The notes under the pieces are model-generated. The model was not told the DNA's origin, searched no databases, and was given only the letters and a program-made list of their open reading frames with translations. Shown here piece after piece: positions 37,667-47,585 of a DNA stretch of 64,000 bases. Numbering within the stretch: the first letter of the stretch is position 1; every line of letters begins with the position of its first letter. Location of the stretch: NCBI RefSeq assembly GCF_000143415.4, contig NW_003314425.1, positions 4,899 to 68,898 on the forward strand. The letters are read 5' to 3'. This stretch comes from Selaginella moellendorffii. Its lineage: Eukaryota; Streptophyta; Lycopodiopsida; Selaginellales; Selaginellaceae. A program made the translations under genes and the position numbers.

Positions 37667-39231
37667 TCATTTTAAGTCGATTCCTTGTCCAGGAGCATCG
37701 GTCATAATGTACTTCTTCGAGTGTACTGATAAAAAGAGAAAAAAAAAGTTAAAGAACGATGCAGGCATCAAACACACCTTGATAACCACCTTCGATTGGA
37801 TCCTCGGCAAGTAACAAGGGAGTGTCCAAGTCGATGTATCTACAAACAATCACTCGTAGGAAGGAGGATTCTCAAGTGTTATGCGTACCTGAAGAAGCCA
37901 AATCCGGCAGCAAGATGAGCAGCAAAGCCCATCCCCAATCGGGTCTCCACCATGCCTCCAATCATCAACTCTATCTTCTTCTCACGAGCCAGAGAGATGA
38001 CCTCGAGAGCTCCAAGGACGCCGAGCTTCGCGAGCTTCACGTTTATCACTGGAGCAAGCTCCTCGTCGGCAATGCGCTGGGCGTCATCCAAACTCCGGCA
38101 GCTTTCGTCGGCAGCAACGGGGACGCCATAGAGTTCTCTCGCCTTTTTGCTGACGAGCGCAAGGCCATCCCAGTCTGCGCGTGCCACTGGCTGCTCGAAG
38201 AGAATAGGAGTGATCCCCTGTTCTACATGAAGAGAAACATGGTTAAAGTTTGGAGACTAGAAAAGATTTGGTCACCTTGGAGCTCCTGTAGAACTCGTAA
38301 GGCTTCATGCGACGTGTAGCCTTCGTTTGCATCAAGAATGAGATTGCAAGTTGGGTGGCTACTTCGAATCGCATGGAGCATGGCAATGTCGGACGACAAA
38401 TCTCTGCCTCCAACTTTGGTTTTCACCGTCTGGAAGCCTCTTTGAGCATATTCCATGGCGAGGCGAGCAGCAATATCCGGCTCACATATTGGAATCTACA
38501 AACAAGAGAAAGAACCAGCTCAAGCACTTATCTCAACCCAAAATACTGTGATATCCGTCGTGACAAAGTTGGATGCTCCACCAAAAAATTTCCAGAGTGG
38601 AATTCCAACGCTACGAGCTGCGGCATCGATCACAGCCATCTCAATCCCTGCTCGAGCCTGCCGTAGAGAAAGAAAATGTGAGAAGCTTGAAGAGAAGAAA
38701 AGAAAAATATGAGAAGCAATACTTTACGGAAGCATAGTTGTGGCCTGGAAGAAGATTTCCAACGCTGGAAAGGATTTCCATGCAGCTCAATCCTGGCTCA
38801 AGCTGCTCAAGCATCCGGCAGCATCGCCCAGCCTGGTCCAGAGCTACAGTCTGATCCTCCGCAGTGACCGGAAAGAGCGTCGGAGCTTCGCCCCATCCAA
38901 CGCTCCCATCCGCGAGCTCCACCCGGACGGCCACATTCGCCACAGCCTCGAGCTTGGTGGTAGCGATCGTGAAGGGCGCTTTCAGCGGCACATCAAGCGG
39001 CCGTGCCCGCGCCTGCGCGATCCGCGGCCGGACCGATTCCAGCGCCTTCCGCCATGCGACATTACCGTGCTGATCGCGATCCTCGCCCGGCCGCATCGAG
39101 CAAGAAATCTTCCAGTTCCTTGCGAAGCTCCCCGCGGATCTGGAACCGGCAGCTGGAAGAGCGTCTGGAATACAAGCGGCGCTGCCGAAATCCATCGCCG
39201 GCGACGCGATCGACCTAGAAAACCTAGGCAT
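37667..39231 (-). CDS. L-Ala-D/L-Glu-type dipeptide epimerase (enolase superfamily)
   Basis: Six exons: 39231-38728, 38657-38547, 38495-38276, 38222-37889, 37839-37778 and 37725-37667; 429 residues. The first 70 or so residues are rich in Ser, Arg and Ala and may be an organelle-targeting peptide. The enolase-superfamily capping domain follows (FTIATTKLEAVANVAV, GWGEAPTLFPVT). The barrel holds the KxK acid/base motif VKTKVGG (Lys230 and Lys232), metal ligands in LILDANEGY, LFEQPV and ADES, and the opposite-face lysine in NVKLAKLG. Members of this subgroup epimerise dipeptides; the plant substrate is uncertain. The acceptor of exon 4 was moved five bases upstream of the obvious CAG because only that keeps frame (ELQEQGITP). 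A decayed fragment of this gene sits at 32870-33000. It diverges from the gene at 39357 with a 125-bp gap. Confidence 0.9.
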
Positions 39232-39356
39232 AAGATCACTGTTTGGAAAAAAAAAAAAATTCCCGCCTAAATGAATTTTAGGGTTCTTCCTCTGGCATTT
39301 TAGCTTCTTTTAGCCTAGAAAGCTTCTTTTAGGGCATTTTAAAAGGACAGGTTTTA
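39232..39356. promoter_or_regulatory. 125-bp bidirectional promoter
   Basis: Separates the epimerase start codon from the divergent unknown gene. It contains TTTTAGGGTTC (a telo-box) and two TAGCTTCTTTTAG/AGCTTCTTTTAG repeats. No TATA box is obvious. Confidence 0.5.
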
Positions 39357-40079
39357 ATGAGGCCGTCACAGGGGCTGGCCGATTCTCTGTTTGGATTGTG
39401 CGATGCGATGGAGGGGGAATTCGAAAAGAACAAGGGACCTGTTGCTGTGCCAATGATCATCAATCCCGAAGAATTCCGGCGTCTCCACCTGGAAACGAGA
39501 GCGCACAAGCTGAATATGCTGTACCTCAAGGATAGCGGGAGTCTTTTCCTGCAACATGATCCCTCCCTGGCCCATGAGGTCGTGCGCACGTACTGGTCCA
39601 CGAAACTAGGGATGCAGCTGGAGGGGCTCGGCGTCCAGACCCTAGGGAATCGCTTGGTTGATGTTTGCCCAGGGGGGCTGGTGGAGTACAAGGATCGATT
39701 GCAGCAGGTTGATGTTCTTGTGGTGGAGAGATCCCCAGGTCAAAGTATCATCGCTGCTCAGGTGGTTTTGGTTGCCCAGGTTGTTTACCAGAACGAAGAC
39801 ATTGCCAAGGTGGTGGCCGATCTTGATGCGGTTACAGCAGCTGAGAATTCCGGTGCCAGGATTGCCCTTGCAATTCAAGTGCGCAGGGGATGTGCTCCGG
39901 CTCTTAGCGTTTGGGTGAAGGCGAGGGGGCGACCTGTGGAGAATCTTGATCCAGAAGGTGTGCTTAAGCTGGACTGGAACGAGTTGTTCGAGGTACCCGA
40001 GGTGAGGAATCAGTTGACTGCTCCAGGTATCTCTGAGATCAGCCTTGCAGCCGCGACTGAACATGCTGCTATGTTCTAG
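39357..40079 (+). CDS. Uncharacterised protein, possible PD-(D/E)XK-fold relative
   Basis: A single-exon frame of 240 residues with normal, gene-like codon use and a clean ATG shortly after the divergent promoter. I do not recognise a named family. The middle reads HDPSLAHEVVRTYW, DRLQQVDVLVVE and AQVVYQNEDIAKVVADLDA, followed by ARIALAIQVRRG. The same order of elements (DPSLxH, D-hydrophobic strand, hydrophobic-xVxYxNE helix, hydrophobic strand ending in K/R) is found in the minus-strand gene at 41200-41838, so the two are probably paralogs. In the partner the strand reads VIEVAYRNE, matching the ExA/ExxK-like core of Uma2-type nuclease folds; here it is LVAQVVYQNE, lacking that Glu. If the fold assignment is right this copy is likely non-catalytic. 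No signal peptide or membrane segment is visible. Confidence 0.6.
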   Translation: MRPSQGLADSLFGLCDAMEGEFEKNKGPVAVPMIINPEEFRRLHLETRAHKLNMLYLKDSGSLFLQHDPSLAHEVVRTYWSTKLGMQLEGLGVQTLGNRLVDVCPGGLVEYKDRLQQVDVLVVERSPGQSIIAAQVVLVAQVVYQNEDIAKVVADLDAVTAAENSGARIALAIQVRRGCAPALSVWVKARGRPVENLDPEGVLKLDWNELFEVPEVRNQLTAPGISEISLAAATEHAAMF

Positions 40080-41199
40080 TAGGTGTATTGTACTTAAATA
40101 TTCTTAATACTCTCACCAAACTGTAATCTCTTTTGCCATCTCTCTCAGAGGAAACAAGGTTGGATTAGTTTGATGGTTTACATCTCACTCACCTGGCAAT
40201 CAACTTCTACTCGTCATTGGCCTAAGTTTATGCCACTCAATCCTATCAGTGAAATTTAAAACATTGTCACAGCCTGAGAGCCCACCTCTTGCACGCCACC
40301 ACAGATCAAGCAAGAAATCTGCCACAAAAGTATCATCTTCCTTCCTTGGCCACAATCTTGTGCACCCACTTCACCTGCAACAGCACTTGCGGAGCACTTA
40401 TGGAGCATCATAGCGTAAGAACTCGCATCACTGCAACTCGCGCCCTGCCATGTGAGCCAAGAACCTGGGTGGCATGCCGTGGCGGCGGACACGTCTGTTG
40501 TCGAGATCAGGTCTCAACACCGAGATGTCACAAGCCCCAACTTGGAGATGATCTCTTGTCCCCTTGGACATCCTCGGCCTTCATCGGCAAACCATCGAGA
40601 GTTTCCATCAAAACACCATACTCTTAACTGCGATCCTCCTCAGGGATCGTGTACGTTGGAACCGGAGTTGGAGGAGTTCTAATAGGAACAGAAGTTGCGG
40701 GAGCTTCCAAGGTGGCGGCTTTGCTAAGGACAGTGTCCAACAACATAAGTCCAACAACATCACTCTAAAACAATTCACTCTAAGTACAAAGACCTCCCCA
40801 AGCTTGTGAAGGAGGCTTTTCCGGGGCAATGATCTTGCCGTGACAGAGGATCGCTCGTGATCAGCACAATTACCATATTAAAGTAATCCCACCTTCATCA
40901 CGGCGGGCCTGAAATGCATGGATGTTTTTTTGCACCAGGCTCATCCCGGTCATGGACGCCGTCCATGCAACAGCTCTGACTTGCCAAATACATTACGGAT
41001 CCAATTGGTGTAGGCATAAGATGATCGCTGATGTATTTTATACGCCCATGAAATTTAGGCTGGTATGCCAATTCAAGTCAACTTGGCAAAGTAGAACCAT
41101 GTTGGGAGATATATACAAGAGGTGGATGACGATATCTTCGATTGGGAGAGGGTACTTTTTTGAAAAAACAAGCCAGGACGAAGAACTTCAATTAGCGTT
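40080..41199. other. Intergenic DNA between two related unknown genes
   Basis: Short frames only, none with motifs. No RNA gene or clear repeat was recognised. Confidence 0.4.
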
Positions 41200-41838
41200 T
41201 CACTCTTTCTTTACAGGTAACTCCATTTCCTTTGCTAGTCCTTCCCACTCAATCATCTTATTAACATACTGTTGCAGCCCAAAGAGATCAAACCTGATGC
41301 GGTGATCGCCCTCCACATCCCCAGTAAAGCACGACAACGGAAATTCCATTACAAACGCTTCCTTGTTACTCTCGTCCAAGAACTCAGGCCCAAACTTTAT
41401 CTCCGTCAGTGCCGCTGCGCCGTGCTCCTTGGCTACAAATGTGAGATCGAGCTCCCGGGTGATTTTGACACCAATCGCCAGCAGCGAGCCACTGGCTTCC
41501 CACATATCCACCGAGCTCTTGAGCGCCTCCAGCCCCTCGTTCCTGTACGCCACCTCGATCACGGCTCGCACTGGCTCGAGCCTTGACGTGGAGAAATAGC
41601 AAAGGTCAGGCTCCTTGTCGCCCTGAATTGTCTCTAGCCGGGAGGCCCCGGCGGCGGAGATCACGTCGATGGCGCACTCAACCTCAGGTATCGACTGGAT
41701 CTGGGTGATGATCGTAGTGTTGAACCAGTTTGAGATTGTCCGGTGCACGAGGGAAGGATCCCCGTACATCCACACATCGCCGGCCTTGTATTCTAGCCGC
41801 CAGCAACACTCGAGGAAACACATCCATGCATCATACAT
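41200..41838 (-). CDS. Uncharacterised protein with Uma2-like PD-(D/E)XK signature (5' end uncertain)
   Basis: The open frame runs to 41200; the first ATG in frame is at 41838, giving 212 residues (MYDAWMCFLE). The frame continues upstream to 41862 without a start, and CCCAACAG just before it looks like an acceptor. An upstream ATG near 41920 (MGELDAALQEAV) could be a first exon, but the intron needed would be only about 36 nt, or a frameshift is present. The core reads EPDLCYFSTSRLEP, then VRAVIEVAYRNEGLEAL, then SGSLLAIGVKITRE. The pattern PD-x(n)-hydrophobic-E-V-A followed by a helix and a second strand recalls the Uma2/restriction-endonuclease-like fold. It is related to the gene at 39357-40079. 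Function is unknown. Confidence 0.6.
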   Translation of the reverse strand: MYDAWMCFLECCWRLEYKAGDVWMYGDPSLVHRTISNWFNTTIITQIQSIPEVECAIDVISAAGASRLETIQGDKEPDLCYFSTSRLEPVRAVIEVAYRNEGLEALKSSVDMWEASGSLLAIGVKITRELDLTFVAKEHGAAALTEIKFGPEFLDESNKEAFVMEFPLSCFTGDVEGDHRIRFDLFGLQQYVNKMIEWEGLAKEMELPVKKE

Positions 41839-41862
41839 TTGCCAAGGTACCTGTTGGGCCAC

Positions 41863-43115
41863 AAGAAATGGCCCCTTCTCGCCACGGCTTCCTGGAGCGC
41901 TGCGTCTAACTCTCCCATTGCACTGAAACTAGGGCTTAGCGATTTGGGTGGCGAAAGTGATGGCAGCTAGGGCTAGGGTTCACCCTGTTTCTAGGGCTAG
42001 GGTTCCTGGGGTTCTAAGGCTGGCAGTTGCCACAATTAGGACTAACAGCCAATGGAGTTAATTCAATGTGACACACATAAAGGATCCATATATCTCTTCT
42101 TTAGTGCTTATTTTAGAGCTTTGCTCCTTTAGGAGGAAGTTTATGCCCTTTCTCTAGTCCCTATTGCAAGGTTAGAACTTTACAAAAAATGAGCTAATTT
42201 AGCGCACTTATCTTGTGTGGGAAGCAAAGTAGTACATTCCAACCTTGAGTTGGAGAACATTCACACCTCACATAAAACTATATGTTAAAGTATTATTGCA
42301 TTTGGACATTATTTTGGCACTAAAGGCACATTGGTGGTGGAGTTGTGCTAGTCATGGAATGTAGTAGGTGACTTCAAGCTTCATGGTGAAGTCACTTGAG
42401 AAATAGATAGCCAAGAGCAGCATCAGGCGTTCGTGCTCATAGCTTCAATAGTTTCTTTGAGAATGCACCCTTTGGGATTGAGGTAACATATACGTTTAGC
42501 AAAAGTGAGAAATGTCGACCTAAAGATCAAAAGAAAAGAAAATTCCTAAATTCATTTTAGGGTTCTTCCTCTTGGCTCAGCTGAGTAAGGAGCTTGAATC
42601 ATCACTGTGCCGCACCTAAATCCTCACAAGGTCGCTCTACCATCTTTAGGGCAAAGCATCGCTCGGGAGAGATCCTAGCAGCATCAATCACATTTCACAT
42701 CACCGCCAGCGAAAGAAAAAAGGAGGGGAATTAGGGTTCTTCCCTCCTGAATTCTAGGGTTTAAAGAAATAGTGAGTCAAGCTGGGGAAATGGACTGGCC
42801 AGCTGGTCCGATCGATTTGCGCTCCTGGCACGGATAGTCGCAAAGTAGATGTAGATTTTTTCCTGTCAGAGATTGATCTTTTGTCAACATGGCCACCGCG
42901 GGTCTTCGTCGTTGCCCATCATCCCCTTTTGTCAATCGCATTGTGCGCGGACTTCTTGTTGGCATAGTTCGCGGGGGCCGCGATTTCCACTTGAAATTCC
43001 ACCTCCTCTTCTTTGTCGATCACCCAGATCCACCAGATGGGCAGCGCCGATCGATAGTGAGCAGATCAATTGGAGCACCCATCTATCTGATTGGAAGATC
43101 CAACTGGTTTGAGCT
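41863..43115. other. Intergenic DNA with telo-box-rich promoter segments
   Basis: Telo-box motifs cluster at 41930-42010 (ACTAGGGCTTAG, AGGGCTAGGGTT and similar) and again at 42550-42770 (TTTTAGGGTTCTTCC, TTAGGGTTCTTCC, CTAGGGTTTA). They probably mark promoters of the flanking genes. No additional gene was supported; a frame at 42777-42965 has no motif. Confidence 0.4.
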
Positions 43116-45280
43116 ATGGAGGATCGCTCCAATCTCCTCGTCCACGAGGTGATCGAGAGGGAAGTGGTGTCAATCCCAGCGACGCCCAATGCATCCACGC
43201 CGCCGCTGACGCCCACCGGCAGCCACTGGGCATCGATCGCTCCTCCATTCCAAGGCCACACACCATCGTCCGGGATGCTCACGCCGCAGGGGAATGGGAC
43301 TTACACTCCCACTCCATCCAGCACTCGCCCGCCATCGAATCTTGGATCCCCGGCTCGCCAGCAACCCAATCCATCCTCGCGCCTCCTACGCTCGCCCAAG
43401 GTGCTCTTCTCGCCGATTGGAACGCCCATGAGGAAGGCTCTCACGAATATGAGAGCTTATCTCGAGGATATTGGGCATATCACCAAGCTCGATCCCCAGG
43501 AAGCCTGGCTCCCCATCACGGCCTCGCGCAATGGGAATGCTTACTACTCGGCGTTCCACAATCTCAACGCGAGCATTGGATTCCAAGCGCTCTTGCTCCC
43601 GGTGGCTCTTACGTTCCTTGGCTGGTAAGAATCCTTCTTTGGTTTCTAGTTTTTTTCTAGCGAGCTGTCATCTCTCTTCGTGCTTGCGTGGTTTGTGGTG
43701 GACTGTTGAGATTTTCTTTGCTTATCTGGATCGATATCATCTCTTCTTTCACAACTTCCTCGTTCTACTATCCAAATCCAAGTTTTTGCTTGACTAATGG
43801 TGCGATTTAGCTTTGATTTGTATGAATTTTGAAGAGATTCTTGTCAGGTTTCTTGGTGGATTTGTCTTCCATAGCTAGCTTTTCTTGATCAACTTTTGAC
43901 AAAGTTCTTCTTTTCCTTTTTGGTACAGGACTTGGGGAGTTTTGGCTCTGGTGGCAGCTTTTATTTGGCAGCTCTACACACTCTGGATCCTCATCCAGCT
44001 ACACGAAGCTGTCCCTGGCAAACGCCACAGTCGATACGTCGAGCTCGCTCAAGAAGCTTTTGGTAAACTTTGAAACTAACTCTAGAGCTTTGCTCACAAA
44101 AAAGTATCTCCATGCTTTTTCTTCCAGGACCAAAGCTTGGAGCGTGGCTAGCAATCTTCCCGGTCGTAAATCTCTCGGGAGGAACCGCAACCGGGCTCAT
44201 CATCATCGGCGGTGGAACTCTGGAGCTCTTTTACAGAACCGTGTGCCGGGATTGCCACGGAGGATCACTCACAACCGTGGAGTGGTACCTCGTCTTCACG
44301 ATCTTGTGTGCTATCCTCGCGCAGCTTCCAAACCTCAACTCCATCGCTGGAGTTTCTCTGGTTGGAGCCGTCATGGCTGTGGCTTACACCACCTTGGTCT
44401 GGACGCTATCCATCAGCAGGCCGAGACCACCGGGAATAACGTATGATACCGTCAAGCCGGATCACACCGCCGGGAACATCTTCTCGGTTCTCAATGCTCT
44501 CGGGATCATCGCGTTTGCATTTCGCGGACACAATCTAGTGCTCGAGATCCAGGTACTTCATAGGAAAAATCGCGTTTTTCTTAGCTTTTGCTCTAATCAC
44601 AGGGAACGATGCCATCCTCTTTGAAACACCCGGCTAAGTCTCCAATGTGGAGAGGAGCCAAAGTTGCGTTTGCGATAGTCGCTGCTTGCTACTTCCCGAT
44701 CGCCATCGCCGGATACTGGGCTTACGGACGAATGGTGAGCTTCAAAAACTCTCGAACACGAAAAAAAACTGATTTTTACGTGGTTTTCTTCGTCCAGATG
44801 CTTCCCAGTGGAATTCTCTTCTCCATGTACGCACTCCATCCAGACATCCCAAGCCCGTGGATGGCCATCACCTTCTTGTTCGTTGTCCTCAACTCGATCA
44901 GCAGCTTCCAGATCTACTCCATGCCGATGTTCGACGCGTTCGAGCAGAGTTTCACGGCCAGGAAGAACAAGCCAACGCCACTCCTCGCTCGCGTTGCCTT
45001 CCGCCTCTTCTTCACCTTCTTCGCGTTCTTCGTCGGAGTGGCGCTGCCTTTCATCTCCAGCTTCGCGGGGCTGCTAGGCGGACTGACGAGCGTCCCCGTG
45101 ACGTTCTGCTACCCGTGCTTCATGTGGCTCAAGATCAAGAAGCCACCGAGGTTCAGCTTCACCTGGTATCTCAACTGGACGCTGGGGATCCTGGGCATTG
45201 TTTTTAGCATCACCTTCACGGCTGGAGGGATCTGGAGTATAGTCGACAGTGGTCTCACGCTTAACTTCTTCAATCCATAA
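43116..45280 (+). CDS. Lysine/histidine transporter-like amino acid permease (AAAP family), copy 2
   Basis: Five exons: 43116-43624, 43929-44062, 44128-44552, 44603-44734 and 44798-45280; 560 residues. The N-terminal tail is longer than in copy 1 and rich in Ser, Thr and Pro (TPSSTRPPS), with the shared motif SPIGTPMRKALTNM. Then comes the transporter core with SRNGNAYYSAFHNLNASIGF, GGGTLELFYRTVC, EWYLVFTILCAILAQLPNLN, FAFRGHNLVLEIQ, GYWAYGR and a final WSIVDSGLTLNFF. It should be a plasma-membrane proton-coupled amino acid importer. Relative to copy 1 (17723-19483, opposite strand) exons 2-4 have the same lengths and phases, so the pair arose by gene duplication. The last exon has a partly repeated tail just downstream (45378-45690). 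Confidence 0.94.
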
Positions 45281-45690
45281 GAAAAAATTGGTTTGTTTCT
45301 CGCCCAGAGTCGCAGAGATTCCTCCAAGATAGCAGGAATAGAGATTCTAGATAGAATGCGATCACACTCGTGATCTCTAGCATCACATTCACGCTGGAGG
45401 GATCTGGAGCGAAGTGGACAGTGGTCTCACGCATAACTTCTTCAATCCATGGGAAGAGAATGAGAAAAAAATTTGCTTTTCAAGTCATGGAGATTCCTCC
45501 AAGATCGCAGGAAAGATAGAATGCGATCATAGAGGTTCCTCCAAGGAAGACAGAACTCGTGATCTTTCGATGCTTGAACGCTTAATTCCTTCAATCCATG
45601 AGAAGAAAAAATTGGTTTTTTCTCCAGACATTCCTCCAAGATAGAGATTTTAGATAGAAGCGATCATAGATTCTAGATAGAATGCGTGAT
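45206..45690 (+). repeat. Tandem partial duplications of the transporter 3' end
   Basis: The end of the last exon and its 3' flank (about 45206-45377) recur at about 45378-45575 and, truncated, at about 45576-45690. Shared blocks are GCTGGAGGGATCTGGAG, GACAGTGGTCTCACGC, AACTTCTTCAATCCAT, GATTCCTCCAAGAT and AGATAGAATGCGATCA. Unit length is about 170 bp. The copies still resemble WSIVDSGLT-NFFNP when translated, but they are not part of the gene. Confidence 0.8.
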
Positions 45691-45882
45691 CTCTAGCGAA
45701 CAGGAATGTGATAAACCCCTTAAACCCTAATGGCTATTCTTGCTTTTAGACCTAGCAGGGAAAAAGGACTAGGTAATCTTTAGTATGGTAGCAACATTTG
45801 ATTGACTCTTCCATCGTGGCCTGGCTATGGCGGATGGGAGGGAGGAGGAGGAGGAGGAGGAGATTTGCTTCTAGTAGCCACC

Positions 45883-47518
45883 ATGCTCACGGCGATGGTA
45901 AGGAGGAATCTGGGGTCTCGTCCGGTGACGATTGCCGCCCTCTTGCTCACCGCCAGCTGCGCGTGGATCGCCTTTGTCCTCTCCATCGGCAGCATCGCGG
46001 AGCGCAAATCCCATCCCAGCGTGATCGAGCAGCGCCGGATCGTCCACCGCCCCAAAAACAGCACGGTCGATTCCGAGCTCCAGAGCATCGTCTTCGGCAT
46101 CGCCGGATCGTCGGGGCTGTGGCCGCGGCGCAGGGAGTTCGTCCGGCTATGGTGGCGCCCGGATGCGATGCGTGGCTTCGTGTGGCTGGAGCGCGAGCCG
46201 GATCGAGAGGGCGAGGCGATCGATGGGCTCCCGGAGATTCGCGTATCGGAGAACACGCTGGAGAGGCTCCGAGATCCAATCCGGGGCGGAGCTCTCGGGC
46301 ACCCAAATGGCGTCCGGATCGCTCGGATCGTGCTCGAGACGTTCCAGCTAGGGCTGCCCGGATCGATCAAGTGGTTCGTCTTCTGCGACGATGACACGGT
46401 CTTCTCGGTGGAGAATCTCGTGAGAGTTCTTGCCAAGTATGATCCATCGCAGCTCGTCTACATCGGCGCTACCTCGGAGAGCCACGCCCAGAACGTCGCG
46501 TTTAGCTACGACATGGCCTTTGGCGGCGCGGGATTCGCCATTAGCTACCCCCTCGCGGAGGCCATCGCCGGGATCCAGGACGAGTGCCTCCAGCACTACC
46601 CTCAGCTCATCGGCAGCGACGATCGATTGCGGGCTTGCATCGCGGAGCTGGGCGTGCCGCTCACCCGCGAGATTGGATTCCACCAGGTAAGAGAGATAGA
46701 ACTCCTAGAACTCTCTCTCCTAGGGTTTCTCCTCTCGAAATATTTTGGTTTCTTGGAGCTGGCTAGCTAGGGAGCGATCGATGGCGCTGCTGATCGATCG
46801 ATGCCTCTTTTCTTGCAGTGCGATGTCCGCGGCAATGCGATGGGGCTGCTGGCCGCGCATCCCGTGGCGCCGTTCGTGTCGATCCATCACCTCGAGTTCG
46901 TGGATCTCTTCCCCAATGTGGATGCGCTCCAGGGCGCGCGGGCGCTGGCGCGATCGATGCATCTCCACGGCCCGGGGTTCTTGCAGCAGGCGATTTGCTA
47001 CGATCGGCAGCGCCGGCTTACGTTCTCGATCTCCTCCGGCTATGTCGTCCAGGTGTTCCCGGAGATCGTCTTCCCCAAGGTGCTCCAGAAGGCGGAGATT
47101 ACGTTTAGCGCCTGGAATCACAAGCGTCACAGCCGCGAATTCGATCTGGATTCCAGGAACTCCTTCTGGATCTGCAAGCAGCCGTTCTTGTTCTTCGCCG
47201 ACGCCCAGGAGAGGGATCCAGAGGGCCGGATCGAGAGCTACTACCAGCGCTACACATCGAGCAAGATGATGTGCTGGTCGCAAGCCAAGCTGCCAGGGAT
47301 GATCCGCGTCGTGGCCCAGCCACTCCATTCCGATTGGTACAAGGTCTGGAGAATAGGATCTCTCTTTCTTGGATCTTGGATCTATCATTCCCTGCTCTAT
47401 TCTTCCTTTCCAGGCGCCGCGCAGGCAATGCTGCCAGATCGGAGACTGGGACGATGGAGAAACCGTGAAAGTGAACATGACGAACTGTCGCCCGGGCGAG
47501 AGCATCGTCCCTTTCTAG
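45883..47518 (+). CDS. DUF604/GT31 fringe-like glycosyltransferase, tandem copy 1
   Basis: Exons 45883-46686, 46819-47343 and 47414-47518; 477 residues. The ATG at 45883 has an ideal context (GCCACCATG); the frame upstream has no ATG and runs through a GGA repeat. Residues about 18-40 (VTIAALLLTASCAWIAFVLS) are a type II membrane anchor, so a Golgi location is expected. QSIVFGIAGSS, RGFVWLE, FCDDDTVFSVENL (metal-binding DDD near residue 169), AFGGAGFAISYPLA, GSDDRLRACI and FHQCDVRGNAMGLL are the conserved blocks. The Cys-rich tail has RRQCCQIGDWD. This plant family is grouped near animal Fringe and beta-1,3-galactosyltransferases; its substrate is unknown. The next gene is a tandem paralog with the same three-exon layout. 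Confidence 0.9.
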
Positions 47519-47585
47519 GAGGTACTCCATGATCTTTCTCCATTTCCTCCTTTGACGTAGGGTTTTAGGGTAGCGTCGCAAAGGG

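Noticed and set aside
43091-43660. Alternative plus-strand frame overlapping transporter copy 2, exon 1
   Set aside because: The other frame carries the conserved transporter motifs and closes phase with exon 2.
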